The notes below the pieces were generated by a model. That model was not told the origin of the DNA. It was given only the letters and a program-made list of their open reading frames with translations, and searched no databases. From positions 124,001-188,000 of the forward strand of contig JADZBD010000016.1 of assembly GCA_020852255.1 (NCBI GenBank): a stretch of 64,000 nucleotides of DNA. The letters run 5' to 3'. The DNA is from Bacteroidia bacterium. GTDB lineage: Bacteria; Bacteroidota; Bacteroidia; JADZBD01. Positions 40,443-49,131 of this stretch are shown one piece after another. The stretch's first letter is position 1, and every line of letters starts with the position of its first letter. The translations under genes and the position numbers were made by a program.

Positions 40443-42074
40443 TTAATTGGCGACGATCAACTTGACTGTTCCAACCAATTTCTCATTCTCCGTCAGGTGC
40501 AGAAAATACATTCCTGCGGGAAGATCACTTCTTTCCAGAACAATACTTTGTCCTGAAATTCCTGCCAGGTGTTTCACGCGCTGCCCGTTCAGATCATACA
40601 CGTTAAGCTCCGCATGTGTCACCGGGCTTGCCAACACGATGTTTGCACTGCCCGAAAAAGGATTGGGGAACACTGTTAGCGGCGGTGATCCCGCCGACTC
40701 CTGTACACCAACTGATGAATAGGTGCAAAGGGAAGATTGCCTGTACACATCACGTTGGAACATGAGCCAGTCAGGTCCGTTACCTTTTCCCGCAGAGATC
40801 AGATAAGCCCGGCCGAAATCATTCTGAAAATTAGGATATTCCGCGTGGCCGCCCACAATGAATACATCCAGCGTATCGTCGCCATCAAAATCTGCTACCA
40901 GTGGAGCGTGGTCCAGTTCGAAATCAGGATCACCGTAGTGTGCCGCGAGATCCACTGTCCAGATCAGACTTCCGTTGTTGCCGTTCAGTGCTCGCACCTT
41001 TCCGCCGTCGGTACCGAAGATCACATCCGGGTAGGCATCATTGGTAATATCCGAAATAGCCACTCCCCTGAAAGACTGCTCGAAACCAGGGTTATTATAC
41101 TGCCATTTCAGCGTTCCGGATGCGGTTAACGCGGTAACCTGATATGAACTGGCAAAGATCACCTCACAAATTCCATCGTTATCCAGATCAGCAACGGTTG
41201 CCGGGGAGCCGATATAGCCACCACTTGCTTTATACTTCCATGCGGTAGTACCATTCTCACCATTGATGCAATAGAGCGTATCATTATAGGAACCTATAAG
41301 CAGCTCCGGTTTTCCGTCGTTATCCAGATCCGTAACGGCCGTACCATGATACATGTAATCGTGAACAGGATACGACCACAGGAGCAACTGATTATCTCCC
41401 CTGTATGCATAGATGCTGTCTAACCCGTTAAAGTTCCATGTTCCAACCACAAAATCTATCTGCCCGTTGTTATCGAGATCTGCCAGTGTGGGAGCGGTCT
41501 GAATCCAGGAGTTCAGGTCAACCGGCAATTCCCAGGCCTGGGTTCCATTTTCCGCATTGATGCATTTGACATATCCGCCAAACTCTCCGTGCAGGATCTC
41601 CGGTTTGGTATCATTATCCACATCTGCAATCGTAGGGGGCGAGTCTGATCCCCGGGTGCTACATTGCCATTGCACCGTTCCGTTGGGACCGTTAAAACAG
41701 AAGGTCACCGGATTACAGGAACTGGGAACAATCACCTCAAGGGATCCGTCACCGTCTACATCAAAGATCACAGGAGCCACATCATTGCATCCTTCCGCAT
41801 TGGGCGGATGGGTATTATATTTCCAGAGCAACGTGCCGTCATTTCCGTTGAGAGCGTATACGCAGCTATCGTTCCGGTAACAACCGAAAACAATTTCCAG
41901 CATTCCATCTCCGTCAATATCACCGGCAGCTGACTGTCCAAAGGAAGCGTCCTGTGTATCGTACCACCACTTTATGCCCGGCGTCTGGGCAAAGGCCGGT
42001 AAGGACATTAGTGCAGAAACTACTGAAAATGCGAAGCTGGCCAGCCGCAGGGAAATAAAATTTATCATAATCAA
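40443..42074 (-). CDS. T9SS-secreted FG-GAP/VCBS repeat protein
   Basis: This 543 aa protein carries a signal peptide (SVVSALMSLPAFAQ) and about eight repeats of a beta-propeller type rich in calcium-binding-like motifs (DIDGDGMLEIVFG, DVDGDGSLEVIVPS, DVDNDTKPEILHG, DLDNDGKPELLIGS, DFDGDDTLDVF) alternating with PQQ-like strands (TLLWKYNTHPP, GTTAWKYKASGG). It ends with a type A sorting domain (LTVFPNPFSGSANIVL..., MYFLHLTENEK). It is secreted and retained at the surface by the type IX system. Confidence 0.85.
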   Translation of the reverse strand: MIMINFISLRLASFAFSVVSALMSLPAFAQTPGIKWWYDTQDASFGQSAAGDIDGDGMLEIVFGCYRNDSCVYALNGNDGTLLWKYNTHPPNAEGCNDVAPVIFDVDGDGSLEVIVPSSCNPVTFCFNGPNGTVQWQCSTRGSDSPPTIADVDNDTKPEILHGEFGGYVKCINAENGTQAWELPVDLNSWIQTAPTLADLDNNGQIDFVVGTWNFNGLDSIYAYRGDNQLLLWSYPVHDYMYHGTAVTDLDNDGKPELLIGSYNDTLYCINGENGTTAWKYKASGGYIGSPATVADLDNDGICEVIFASSYQVTALTASGTLKWQYNNPGFEQSFRGVAISDITNDAYPDVIFGTDGGKVRALNGNNGSLIWTVDLAAHYGDPDFELDHAPLVADFDGDDTLDVFIVGGHAEYPNFQNDFGRAYLISAGKGNGPDWLMFQRDVYRQSSLCTYSSVGVQESAGSPPLTVFPNPFSGSANIVLASPVTHAELNVYDLNGQRVKHLAGISGQSIVLERSDLPAGMYFLHLTENEKLVGTVKLIVAN

Positions 42075-42172
42075 CGAGTTATTTGGATCATGAGCAAATG
42101 TATAATATTCCCCGAATATAAAAACGGGGCAGAAAAGCCTTCTTCATCAGGTCATGCCGTTGCACCCCGGGG

Positions 42173-42556
42173 TCAAAAACCGTAATCTGTATTCTTCTTT
42201 CTGTCCATTGCCAAAATGTAAAGCTTGTTGCTTTCCAGATGCTGGATGTCCATTCCGAAGTTCATCACTTTCATCATTTGCATCTTAATCAGATCGAGGT
42301 GGTTGGAGTCGTGCAGGGTAAAAATAAAAAAATGCTTGTCGTCCACATTGGAAAGAGTCCTGACAATAATATCCATGTCGCTCTCTGCAATTTCCTGTCT
42401 CCTGCTCTTAAGTTCCGTGACAGGAAACTTATAAAAATCTTTAAAAATGCGCGGCAGCACATCGTTCACTTCGAAAAACTCTTCGATACCGCCGACAGCC
42501 AAAATCATAAAGTTTTCGTAGGTGCTAAAAGTTTCTGAAAATTCGTTTGCGATCAT
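42173..42556 (-). CDS. Hypothetical protein, 127 aa
   Basis: No signal peptide or TM segment. The sequence alternates hydrophobic and acidic stretches (MIANEFSETFSTYENFMIL, DIIVRTLSNVDDKHFFIFTL). I recognise no family. Flanked by the FG-GAP gene and the bioF gene on the same strand with gaps of 98 and 202 bases, so it may be a single-gene unit. Confidence 0.5.
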   Translation of the reverse strand: MIANEFSETFSTYENFMILAVGGIEEFFEVNDVLPRIFKDFYKFPVTELKSRRQEIAESDMDIIVRTLSNVDDKHFFIFTLHDSNHLDLIKMQMMKVMNFGMDIQHLESNKLYILAMDRKKNTDYGF

Positions 42557-42758
42557 GTTTCGAAAGTATTAAGTTCTTTCCTGACTTATGGCTAATCTGC
42601 CAGGAGCCTTATCCAAATTACGCTAAAATCACACATCCGTTGCAGAACCTGCAATTGATTAATTGTCTCCCGGTGTGTCCGGGCAAAGCGAAGCTAAAAA
42701 ATATTCTCACCGGAATGACAATTACATAGATGTTAGCGGCCGGTTTTCCTGATCCGGA

Positions 42759-43811
42759 TTACCCCGCCGCTGCCTTCAACAAACCCTGCATCTCTGTTTC
42801 CGTATTAAAACTATGCAAACAAATGCGCAAGCGCTCCCTGCCCGGTGCAACAGTTGGCGAAAGAATAGCCGGCACCCGGTATCCGGCCTCAGCGATCTTC
42901 TTTTCAAGCGTCCGCGCCACCTCATTGCCCCCGCTTACCGGAATAATGCGGATAGGGGTGCGTATCAGTGATCCGGTCCGCCTATTCCAGTATTCGATAT
43001 TCCTCCGTAACAAATCCACTTCGCTCTCCTCAGAGCTCCTATATTCCACCGACATCCGTAGCTGTTCTACCTCGTGTGGAGACATTGCGGTGCTGTAAAT
43101 AAAGGGACGCGAAAAATTAATCAAATACTCCCGCAACACACCGCTTCCCACTACCACCGCACCGTGGCGCCCGAATGCTTTCCCGAATGTAAACACGCGT
43201 GCAAATACCTGTCCGCAGATCCCTGCCTCTTCACAACTCCCTCTTCCCTGCCGTCCAAAAATTCCTCCGCTATGCGCTTCATCTACAATCAGCTTCGCCC
43301 CGTAACGCTCACATAAATCCGCTATTTCCTTCAGGGGTGCCTCGTCACCATCCATGCTGAATACGGATTCCGTAACAACAAAGACGCCCTCACTTGCCTT
43401 CTGTAACAAACTCTCCAGGTGATCCAGATCGTTATGTTCATAATGCCAGTGCCTGCCAAATCCCATCCGCAACCCATCCCGTACGGAGGCGTGGGAATAC
43501 GCATCGTAAATAAAAAGAGATTCCTTATCCGACAAGGCCGAAATCAAGCCCAGGTTCGCAGTATACCCTGAATTGAACAACAAGGATGACTCTGCGCCGA
43601 AAAAGCCGGCCATGAAGTCCTCTGTATCCCCGAATACCTTGTGATTGCCCGACAATAAACGTGATCCGGTGCTTCCGTGCGGCAATCCCGTTTCCGGCAG
43701 TTCCAGACGTGAATAGCCGAGATAATCATTGGAAATGAAATCTACTCCTCCGGGCGGTTTCAGCTTTCGCAGTGCCCCCCGCTCACTCCGGTCCTTTAAT
43801 CGTTGTTTCAT
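42759..43811 (-). CDS. bioF: 8-amino-7-oxononanoate synthase (BioF-type)
   Basis: This 350 aa alpha-oxoamine synthase is slightly short (usually 380-400 aa). Motifs: DFISNDYLGYSRLELP, GSTGSRLLSGNH, IYDAYSHASVRDGLRMG, VVTESVFSMDGDEAPL, LIVDEAHSGGIFGRQGRG and the PLP lysine in FTFGKAFGRHGA. It condenses alanine with pimeloyl-CoA or pimeloyl-ACP. The bioD-bioA operon lies 5 kb away on the same strand; bioB and bioC are not in the window. Confidence 0.88.
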   Translation of the reverse strand: MKQRLKDRSERGALRKLKPPGGVDFISNDYLGYSRLELPETGLPHGSTGSRLLSGNHKVFGDTEDFMAGFFGAESSLLFNSGYTANLGLISALSDKESLFIYDAYSHASVRDGLRMGFGRHWHYEHNDLDHLESLLQKASEGVFVVTESVFSMDGDEAPLKEIADLCERYGAKLIVDEAHSGGIFGRQGRGSCEEAGICGQVFARVFTFGKAFGRHGAVVVGSGVLREYLINFSRPFIYSTAMSPHEVEQLRMSVEYRSSEESEVDLLRRNIEYWNRRTGSLIRTPIRIIPVSGGNEVARTLEKKIAEAGYRVPAILSPTVAPGRERLRICLHSFNTETEMQGLLKAAAG

Positions 43812-43848
43812 TACAGGGGAATAAAGTTAGTAATTTAGGCCTGACACT

Positions 43849-44358
43849 ATGCGCATTGCATTGATCTCCGATACTCACGGACACCTGGATCCGCTCCTCT
43901 TTAAATACGCAGACACCTGCGATGAAATATGGCATGCTGGAGATATTGGAGCACAGGAGGGCCGGCAATTAGGGGTGTTGGAAGAACTAAGGAAGTTTAA
44001 GCCCTTAAGAGCGGTATTCGGGAATATTGATGACGGTAAAACAAGAAAAGAATTGCAGGAAACGCTGGAATTTGAGCTCGAAGGGTTAAAAGTGTTTATC
44101 ACACACATTGGAGGTTATCCCGGACATTACGCACCGGGAATAAAAGCCAAGCTTCTGAAAAAAAGACCGGGACTCTTCATTTGTGGTCATTCCCATATAT
44201 TGAAAGTGATACCCGATAAAGAACTCGGGCTGCTGCACATGAATCCAGGAGCCGCGGGCATTCATGGTTTTCATACTGTAAAAACCATGTTACGATTTAC
44301 CATTCGTGAAGGAAAAGTGCAGGAGTTACAGGCTATTGAACTGGGGAAACGGGCATAA
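43849..44358 (+). CDS. YfcE/MJ0936-type metallophosphoesterase
   Basis: This 169 aa calcineurin-like phosphoesterase has all metal motifs: D8-x-H10 (ISDTHGH), GDIG, GNIDD, ITHIGGY and CGHSH. Such enzymes hydrolyse phosphodiesters in vitro; the physiological substrate is unknown. It is divergent from bioF (37-base gap) and overlaps the convergent DUF2779 gene tail-to-tail by 26 bases. Confidence 0.88.
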   Translation: MRIALISDTHGHLDPLLFKYADTCDEIWHAGDIGAQEGRQLGVLEELRKFKPLRAVFGNIDDGKTRKELQETLEFELEGLKVFITHIGGYPGHYAPGIKAKLLKKRPGLFICGHSHILKVIPDKELGLLHMNPGAAGIHGFHTVKTMLRFTIREGKVQELQAIELGKRA

Positions 44359-45835
44359 CAGCCTGCTGAAGTGTTTCCCATAATTTTACCATGGCCAGCG
44401 TATCCAGTTTACAATATTCCTTGAGATCCTCAATGGTTTCCTGAATTTCAAAAAGATCTGCAGCTGCCGAGAGTGACTCATACCGGCTCATGGCCGCGGC
44501 GCCGTTACTGATATTCAGCCCCTGGTAACTGAAGCCGGGTGCCAGGGCCGGAAGAACCTGTTTAATAGAAGCGGAGCCCCGCATTCCGGGATGATAGTAC
44601 CATTTTTTCTTAAAAGGCTCCATGAGATCCGTAACCTTCGCAATGGCGGTATTCAGTCCGGAGGCACTTTCCGGAAACCGCCCGGCACAATTTTTCATAA
44701 TGCTACGTTCAAAGCTTGCATTATATGCCAGAATGGTGCCGGCGTTTGCGATGACCTTTACCAATTCCTTTGTAAACTCCGGCCGCGGATCTTCCCCGGG
44801 TGGAGCTACAAAGTCGTGGTGCTTCAACGTTGCGCCGGGAGCATCCAGCACATGCGCGGAGAACTGAAATGGGATTTGCTCATACGGATGAGACCCTCTG
44901 TAGACCGGGATAGCCGGCATCATGGTTTCAAAATCAAGAAAGATCAATGGGAAGTTCAGTCCGCTCAGGAATTGCTGCAACAATTCCTTTTCTATATGTA
45001 CCGTGTTACTCCGGAGACAGGAAGCCTGAATCCGGACATCACGCGTGTCCAGGTCATCCGTTGACAGATCTGTGATGAGAATCTTTCCCGTATGATACCA
45101 CTCATACACTCTCTGCATACTCACCCCGCCCAGGTCGAATACGGTATGATCCTTGGGAAGATGACTTCGGCAATGAGAAAAAAAATCGCAGGTGTACGGA
45201 TAATGACACTGTTCTCCTATGGAAATATCCGGCGTCAAGTTTTGCTGAAGCATGGAGATCAGCTTTGCGGCCCGTGCTGCAATCTGCTCATTCTTCGATG
45301 CGATCTCCTTCCCTACCGGCACAACGGTAAAAAGCCGGTGTACATCCAGCCGCTCCTCCAGAATATAAGAAGTATCAATGTGTACCAGGGAAAATTCCTT
45401 CAGCGGCACTCCGCTTCCGGAAATAACATAGTACTGAATGGCGGCATCCTCGAGATATACGGGAGATATGCGCGCAGAAGATTTTACCTCATACCCTGAC
45501 CACATCTCTCCTTCCCTGACCAGTATATCCAGCGCCACCATAATGCCGTTGAATTCAAATGCAGCTTCGTAAATAACAGGCATCCCTTCATCCATCCATT
45601 GCCGGGTACGTCGGATCCACTCCGAAGTCTTTTTATATGAACCCGGAAAAGCGTCCTTCCCGCCGGGAAAAAGCTCGCGTGCCTTCTCTCCCACCAGGTG
45701 ACCGCGCGAAAAAATAGCCTGCCTTTTTTCATCAAGCGGATCCCGTAGTGAAGGAAAATGCCGGCTCAGGTACAAGGCCTTCTCACACTGAACGCCTCTG
45801 ATAAAGGAAGATTTTGACAACAGGTGCTGTGCCAT
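44333..45835 (-). CDS. DUF2779 protein: Fe-S RecB-like nuclease plus DnaQ-like exonuclease
   Basis: This 500 aa protein has two nuclease-like parts. The N-terminal part carries PD-(D/E)XK residues D103 (VALDILV) and E116-V-K118 (YEVKSS), with cysteines at 17, 210, 216 and 222 placed like the 4Fe-4S cluster of Cas4/AddB-type nucleases. The C-terminal part starts FLDFETMMP (D301, E303), the DEDD 3'-5' exonuclease motif, and continues with LAYNASFERSI. The combination is known as DUF2779. It probably processes DNA ends in repair or defence. There is no Cas or RecBCD gene nearby. Confidence 0.75.
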   Translation of the reverse strand: MAQHLLSKSSFIRGVQCEKALYLSRHFPSLRDPLDEKRQAIFSRGHLVGEKARELFPGGKDAFPGSYKKTSEWIRRTRQWMDEGMPVIYEAAFEFNGIMVALDILVREGEMWSGYEVKSSARISPVYLEDAAIQYYVISGSGVPLKEFSLVHIDTSYILEERLDVHRLFTVVPVGKEIASKNEQIAARAAKLISMLQQNLTPDISIGEQCHYPYTCDFFSHCRSHLPKDHTVFDLGGVSMQRVYEWYHTGKILITDLSTDDLDTRDVRIQASCLRSNTVHIEKELLQQFLSGLNFPLIFLDFETMMPAIPVYRGSHPYEQIPFQFSAHVLDAPGATLKHHDFVAPPGEDPRPEFTKELVKVIANAGTILAYNASFERSIMKNCAGRFPESASGLNTAIAKVTDLMEPFKKKWYYHPGMRGSASIKQVLPALAPGFSYQGLNISNGAAAMSRYESLSAAADLFEIQETIEDLKEYCKLDTLAMVKLWETLQQAVMPVSPVQ

Positions 45836-45836
45836 A

Positions 45837-45862
45837 AAAAAAAACCCGCCAAACGGCGGGTT
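45837..45862 (-). terminator. Intrinsic terminator, minus strand
   Basis: AACCCGCC (45843-45850) and GGCGGGTT (45855-45862) form a perfect 8-bp stem with loop AAAC; the A run at 45836-45844 becomes a T run on the minus strand. It terminates the MORN-repeat gene just before the DUF2779 start. Confidence 0.85.
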
Positions 45863-45885
45863 GTAAGATTATAAAAAAAGAGGCG

Positions 45886-46431
45886 TCAGTTTGCTTTTAC
45901 ACCGTTATTCCACTTTTCAGTGAAATAGTGGTTCCCTTTCTCATCGTAGAACTTCCACTCTCCGTTTTTCTGACCATTCGTATAGGAACCTTCTGTGTTC
46001 TTATTTCCATTGGAATGATATGCTACCCAAAACCCATCCTGAATCATTCCGGCTTTCATTTTTCCCTCAGAATGCTTTTTTCCATCGCTGTAGTAATAAA
46101 CAGCTTTGCCGGTAGAGAAATCGATATCAGACTCCACCGATCCGTTCTCATACCAAGATTGCCAGTGGCCGGTCATAACACCATTGTTGTAATATTCCAC
46201 AGAAGCGAGCTGGCCATTCTGGTGCCAGTGCTGCCATTTTCCAATGCGGATGGCAGTAGACATCTTTTGAGCTTTCTGCTCTTTGGTGTCAGTAGAGAGA
46301 ATTTCAACAGCTGACTGGTACTGCCCCTCCAGTTTCTTTTTTCCGTCGGGCCAGTTCTCCGTGTAGGTATACTGTCCGAATGCAAAAAGTGCGCAAAGAG
46401 CGAAGGCGAGAGATAAAATAGTTTTTTTCAT
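45886..46431 (-). CDS. Secreted MORN-repeat (YwqK-type) protein
   Basis: This 181 aa protein has a signal peptide (ILSLAFALCALFAFG) and five or more MORN-like repeats (WPDGKKKLEGQY, YNNGVMTGHWQSWYENG, YSDGKKHSEGKMKAG, HSNGNKNTEGSYTNGQKNGEWKF). Databases often label such proteins antitoxin YwqK, but there is no toxin partner here and it is exported. The start at 46431 was chosen because it gives a clean signal peptide. Confidence 0.75.
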   Translation of the reverse strand: MKKTILSLAFALCALFAFGQYTYTENWPDGKKKLEGQYQSAVEILSTDTKEQKAQKMSTAIRIGKWQHWHQNGQLASVEYYNNGVMTGHWQSWYENGSVESDIDFSTGKAVYYYSDGKKHSEGKMKAGMIQDGFWVAYHSNGNKNTEGSYTNGQKNGEWKFYDEKGNHYFTEKWNNGVKAN

Positions 46432-46533
46432 TTTCAAGGTTAATTGGTAGAACAAAATTAGACCTTATATGGTTCTTTTACAAACCTTTACATAAAGACA
46501 GGTTCAAGCATGCTCAGGTTGCACAGGAATCGC

Positions 46534-46541
46534 TATATTTG
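46534..46541 (+). promoter_or_regulatory. Promoter -7 element of T9SS cargo gene
   Basis: TATATTTG (46534-46541) matches TAnnTTTG, 19 bases before the ATG at 46561. Confidence 0.55.
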
Positions 46542-46560
46542 TAAGTAGCTAACTTGCTGA

Positions 46561-47625
46561 ATGTCAGATAATTTAAAACTTATCTTATATTTTCTTCTAC
46601 CCTTGCTTCTTCTCAGCTCCGGGAACAGTTGCATAGCACAGCTGGCGGCAGAGGCCGGGAATTCAGTTTCAGCCTGTCCGAATCAGACCTACACTATTGG
46701 GGGGAGTCCAACCGCACTAGGCGGATCTCCACCCTATAGTTACCTATGGACCCCGTCGCAGGGCCTGAGTAATCCGAATAGCGCAAATCCCCTTTTAACT
46801 CCCACCACCGCCGTGTGGATGTATTATGTTCAGGTAACGGACGCAGTGGGTAACACCGCTATTGATTCCATGAATGTTTGGCACCAGGGAGCAATGTTTT
46901 CAGGGGCGGGTAATGACACGGGAGTTTGCTTTGGAGAAACGGTGGTACTGGGAGAGCCGGGTAATTCAAGCAGCGGTTTGACTTTTGCATGGTTGCCGGC
47001 GGTGGGATTACCGAACCCCTCCGCTCCCAATCCGCAATGCACCATCAATACCACCACCACGTATACTGTTACTATCTCAGGTGGGATATGTCCGGTGATG
47101 ACGGAGACCGTTACCGTAACGATCTATGCACTGCCGGCTGTATCAGCAGGTCCGGATGTTACCATTAACGAAGGAGATGTTACTACGCTGTCGGCCTCCG
47201 GTGCCTCGCAATACTGGTGGACACCAAACAATACACTATTATATGCCACAACGGCAAATCCGGATGCTTTTCCACTGACCACTACTACCTATCTAGTGGT
47301 TGGCACCAGTGCTGAAGGCTGTTTTGGCTACGATCAGGTTACCGTATTTGTGAACCCGTATGACAGCCTGATCTTTTACAACACCTTCACTCCCAACAAC
47401 GATGGTGACAATGATTTTTTCTATATCGGGAACGTATTCAAGTATCCCGACAACAAACTCACTATTTACAACCGCTACGGAAATATTGTATATATGACCA
47501 CCCCCTATTTGAATTTATGGGACGGTGAAAACTTTGGTGAAGATGTTCCTGACGGAACGTATTATTATATTTTTGATGACGGGAAAGGGAGAAAGTATTT
47601 CGGATCTGTAACCATCATTCGATGA
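46561..47625 (+). CDS. T9SS type B (gliding-type C-terminal) secreted protein
   Basis: This 354 aa protein has a signal peptide (LILYFLLPLLLLSSGNSCIA), two Ig/PKD-like repeats with PYSYLWTPSQGLSNPNSANP and AWLPAVGLPNPSAPNPQ, a third similar unit (QYWWTPNNTLL), and a CHU_C/gliding-motility-type C-terminal domain (FTPNNDGDNDFFYIGNV, YNRYGNIVY, DVPDGTYYYIF). This tail directs secretion and surface anchoring by the type IX system. The gene is followed with 4-base overlap by a PorP/SprF gene, the classical cargo/anchor arrangement. Confidence 0.88.
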   Translation: MSDNLKLILYFLLPLLLLSSGNSCIAQLAAEAGNSVSACPNQTYTIGGSPTALGGSPPYSYLWTPSQGLSNPNSANPLLTPTTAVWMYYVQVTDAVGNTAIDSMNVWHQGAMFSGAGNDTGVCFGETVVLGEPGNSSSGLTFAWLPAVGLPNPSAPNPQCTINTTTTYTVTISGGICPVMTETVTVTIYALPAVSAGPDVTINEGDVTTLSASGASQYWWTPNNTLLYATTANPDAFPLTTTTYLVVGTSAEGCFGYDQVTVFVNPYDSLIFYNTFTPNNDGDNDFFYIGNVFKYPDNKLTIYNRYGNIVYMTTPYLNLWDGENFGEDVPDGTYYYIFDDGKGRKYFGSVTIIR

Positions 47626-48584
47626 AGATTAGTATTGCATCTCTCCTGATTTTTGCCACGCTGGTTCTTCCTGCGCAGCAGATGCCCTACTTCACTCAGG
47701 TACGTACCAACGCGGTGTTTTTTAATCCGGCAGTGCTGGGCACAAAACGGCTGATTGATCTTCGCTTCAATTACCGGAACCAGTGGGTGGGTTTTGATGG
47801 GCAACCTAAAACCCAGGGCTTTAATCTGAATTCGCGCCTGTACAAGGGAAAAATGGGAGCCGGTATTCAATACTGGACCGACATAACCGGACCAACTGAA
47901 AGGGATCTGTTCAGTGTGGGGTATGCCTATCATTTTCGCTACCCGGATATTGAAATGTCGCTTGGAGTAAGTGCTAATTTCTACAAATATTTCATCAATG
48001 GAGCCGCAATAACCATCCGCAATTCGCAGGATAAGACCATTGACCGCAGCATCCTGGCCGATGACCGTTTCTTTGACATGAATGCCGGATTTTTGTTATA
48101 CAACGATCGCTTTCATGTCGGACTCTGCGCTCAGAATCTCATTCAGCAGTCGGCCGAATTTTACGATGGGGTTCCGGATTCCGTTAAAGGAGCGATTATA
48201 AAAATGGTTCCGCATCCGTTTTTCACCGTAGGATACAATTGGGCCGGGCACCCGGACTTTGTCTGGGAAAACACCTTTAATGCCGGCTATATTACCGGGG
48301 CAACCATCACGATGGATTATTCCCTGCGCATTTTTATCCGCAACAAAATGATCGGCGGCGCCAGCTACCGGCTAAAGGATGCCGTGGCGCTTCACGCAGG
48401 ATTCATCCTGCTGGATCAATGCCAGATAGTCTATTCATATGACATTGGGATGTCGGCTTTACGGAAAGCACATCAAAATACGCATGAAATTTCGCTGGTA
48501 TGGAGTTCCGACCTGGAATTTATTTTTGGAAAACGCAGGGGGAATAATGCTTTCGCACGGGAAAAGTTTCAGTACATGTTTTGA
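47622..48584 (+). CDS. PorP/SprF-family outer membrane protein
   Basis: This 320 aa outer membrane protein starts with a signal peptide and the family motif QQMPYFTQVRTNAVFFNPAVLG, then FRYPDIEMSLGVSANFYKYF and a barrel ending FGKRRGNNAF. PorP/SprF proteins help display type B T9SS cargo such as SprB. It overlaps its cargo gene by ATGA. Confidence 0.92.
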   Translation: MKISIASLLIFATLVLPAQQMPYFTQVRTNAVFFNPAVLGTKRLIDLRFNYRNQWVGFDGQPKTQGFNLNSRLYKGKMGAGIQYWTDITGPTERDLFSVGYAYHFRYPDIEMSLGVSANFYKYFINGAAITIRNSQDKTIDRSILADDRFFDMNAGFLLYNDRFHVGLCAQNLIQQSAEFYDGVPDSVKGAIIKMVPHPFFTVGYNWAGHPDFVWENTFNAGYITGATITMDYSLRIFIRNKMIGGASYRLKDAVALHAGFILLDQCQIVYSYDIGMSALRKAHQNTHEISLVWSSDLEFIFGKRRGNNAFAREKFQYMF

Positions 48585-48627
48585 GGGACGGGGTTCCCGG
48601 GTGTGAAAAGCGGGCCACAAGACTTGT

Positions 48628-49122
48628 TCACTGACCAGCCAATTCCTGTTGCTTTTTCCAAATCATACGGCCAAGGAAAAACTGGGGAATCACGAACTGA
48701 ACTGCACCGGCGATCACAGAAACATACACGACCATCTTGTTCCATGTTTCCAGAAAATTTGCTTCAGGCATGGGGATCATCGCGTAGAATTGACCCATCA
48801 TCGGAAGGAAATGTAAATAACAAAGCACTCCCCAGATGATCATGCAAACGCTGATGGCAATGTGAAGCCACAATGCCTGCTGAAGCAAGCGTTCGAGGTA
48901 GATACCCAGAAAAACATAGCCCAGCCCGAACAACACAAGCCACAACCCGTAATTCACCAACTCATCCATTACAGACATGATGAATCCGAAAACAGGGTCA
49001 GCGGCAACATGCTGATCCAGGCCCGCAATAAAATCGAAGAAGGAAGAATTTCCGTACATGGCGGCCCCACCAACAATGAAGTATCCGCCCAAGCAGTAAC
49101 AGAATATTTTGATGTCTTTCAA
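48628..49122 (-). CDS. Four-helix membrane protein after pntB
   Basis: This 164 aa protein has about four hydrophobic segments (residues 5-28, 58-80, 84-105, 128-150). It lies 9 bases downstream of pntB on the same strand, so it is likely part of the transhydrogenase transcript. No family recognised; a small accessory subunit is possible. Confidence 0.6.
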   Translation of the reverse strand: MKDIKIFCYCLGGYFIVGGAAMYGNSSFFDFIAGLDQHVAADPVFGFIMSVMDELVNYGLWLVLFGLGYVFLGIYLERLLQQALWLHIAISVCMIIWGVLCYLHFLPMMGQFYAMIPMPEANFLETWNKMVVYVSVIAGAVQFVIPQFFLGRMIWKKQQELAGQ

Positions 49123-49131
49123 GTCAGAAGA

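Noticed and set aside
45886-46431. Toxin-antitoxin system (YwqK name)
   Set aside because: The protein has a signal peptide and no toxin gene adjacent; the antitoxin label comes from the MORN repeat only.
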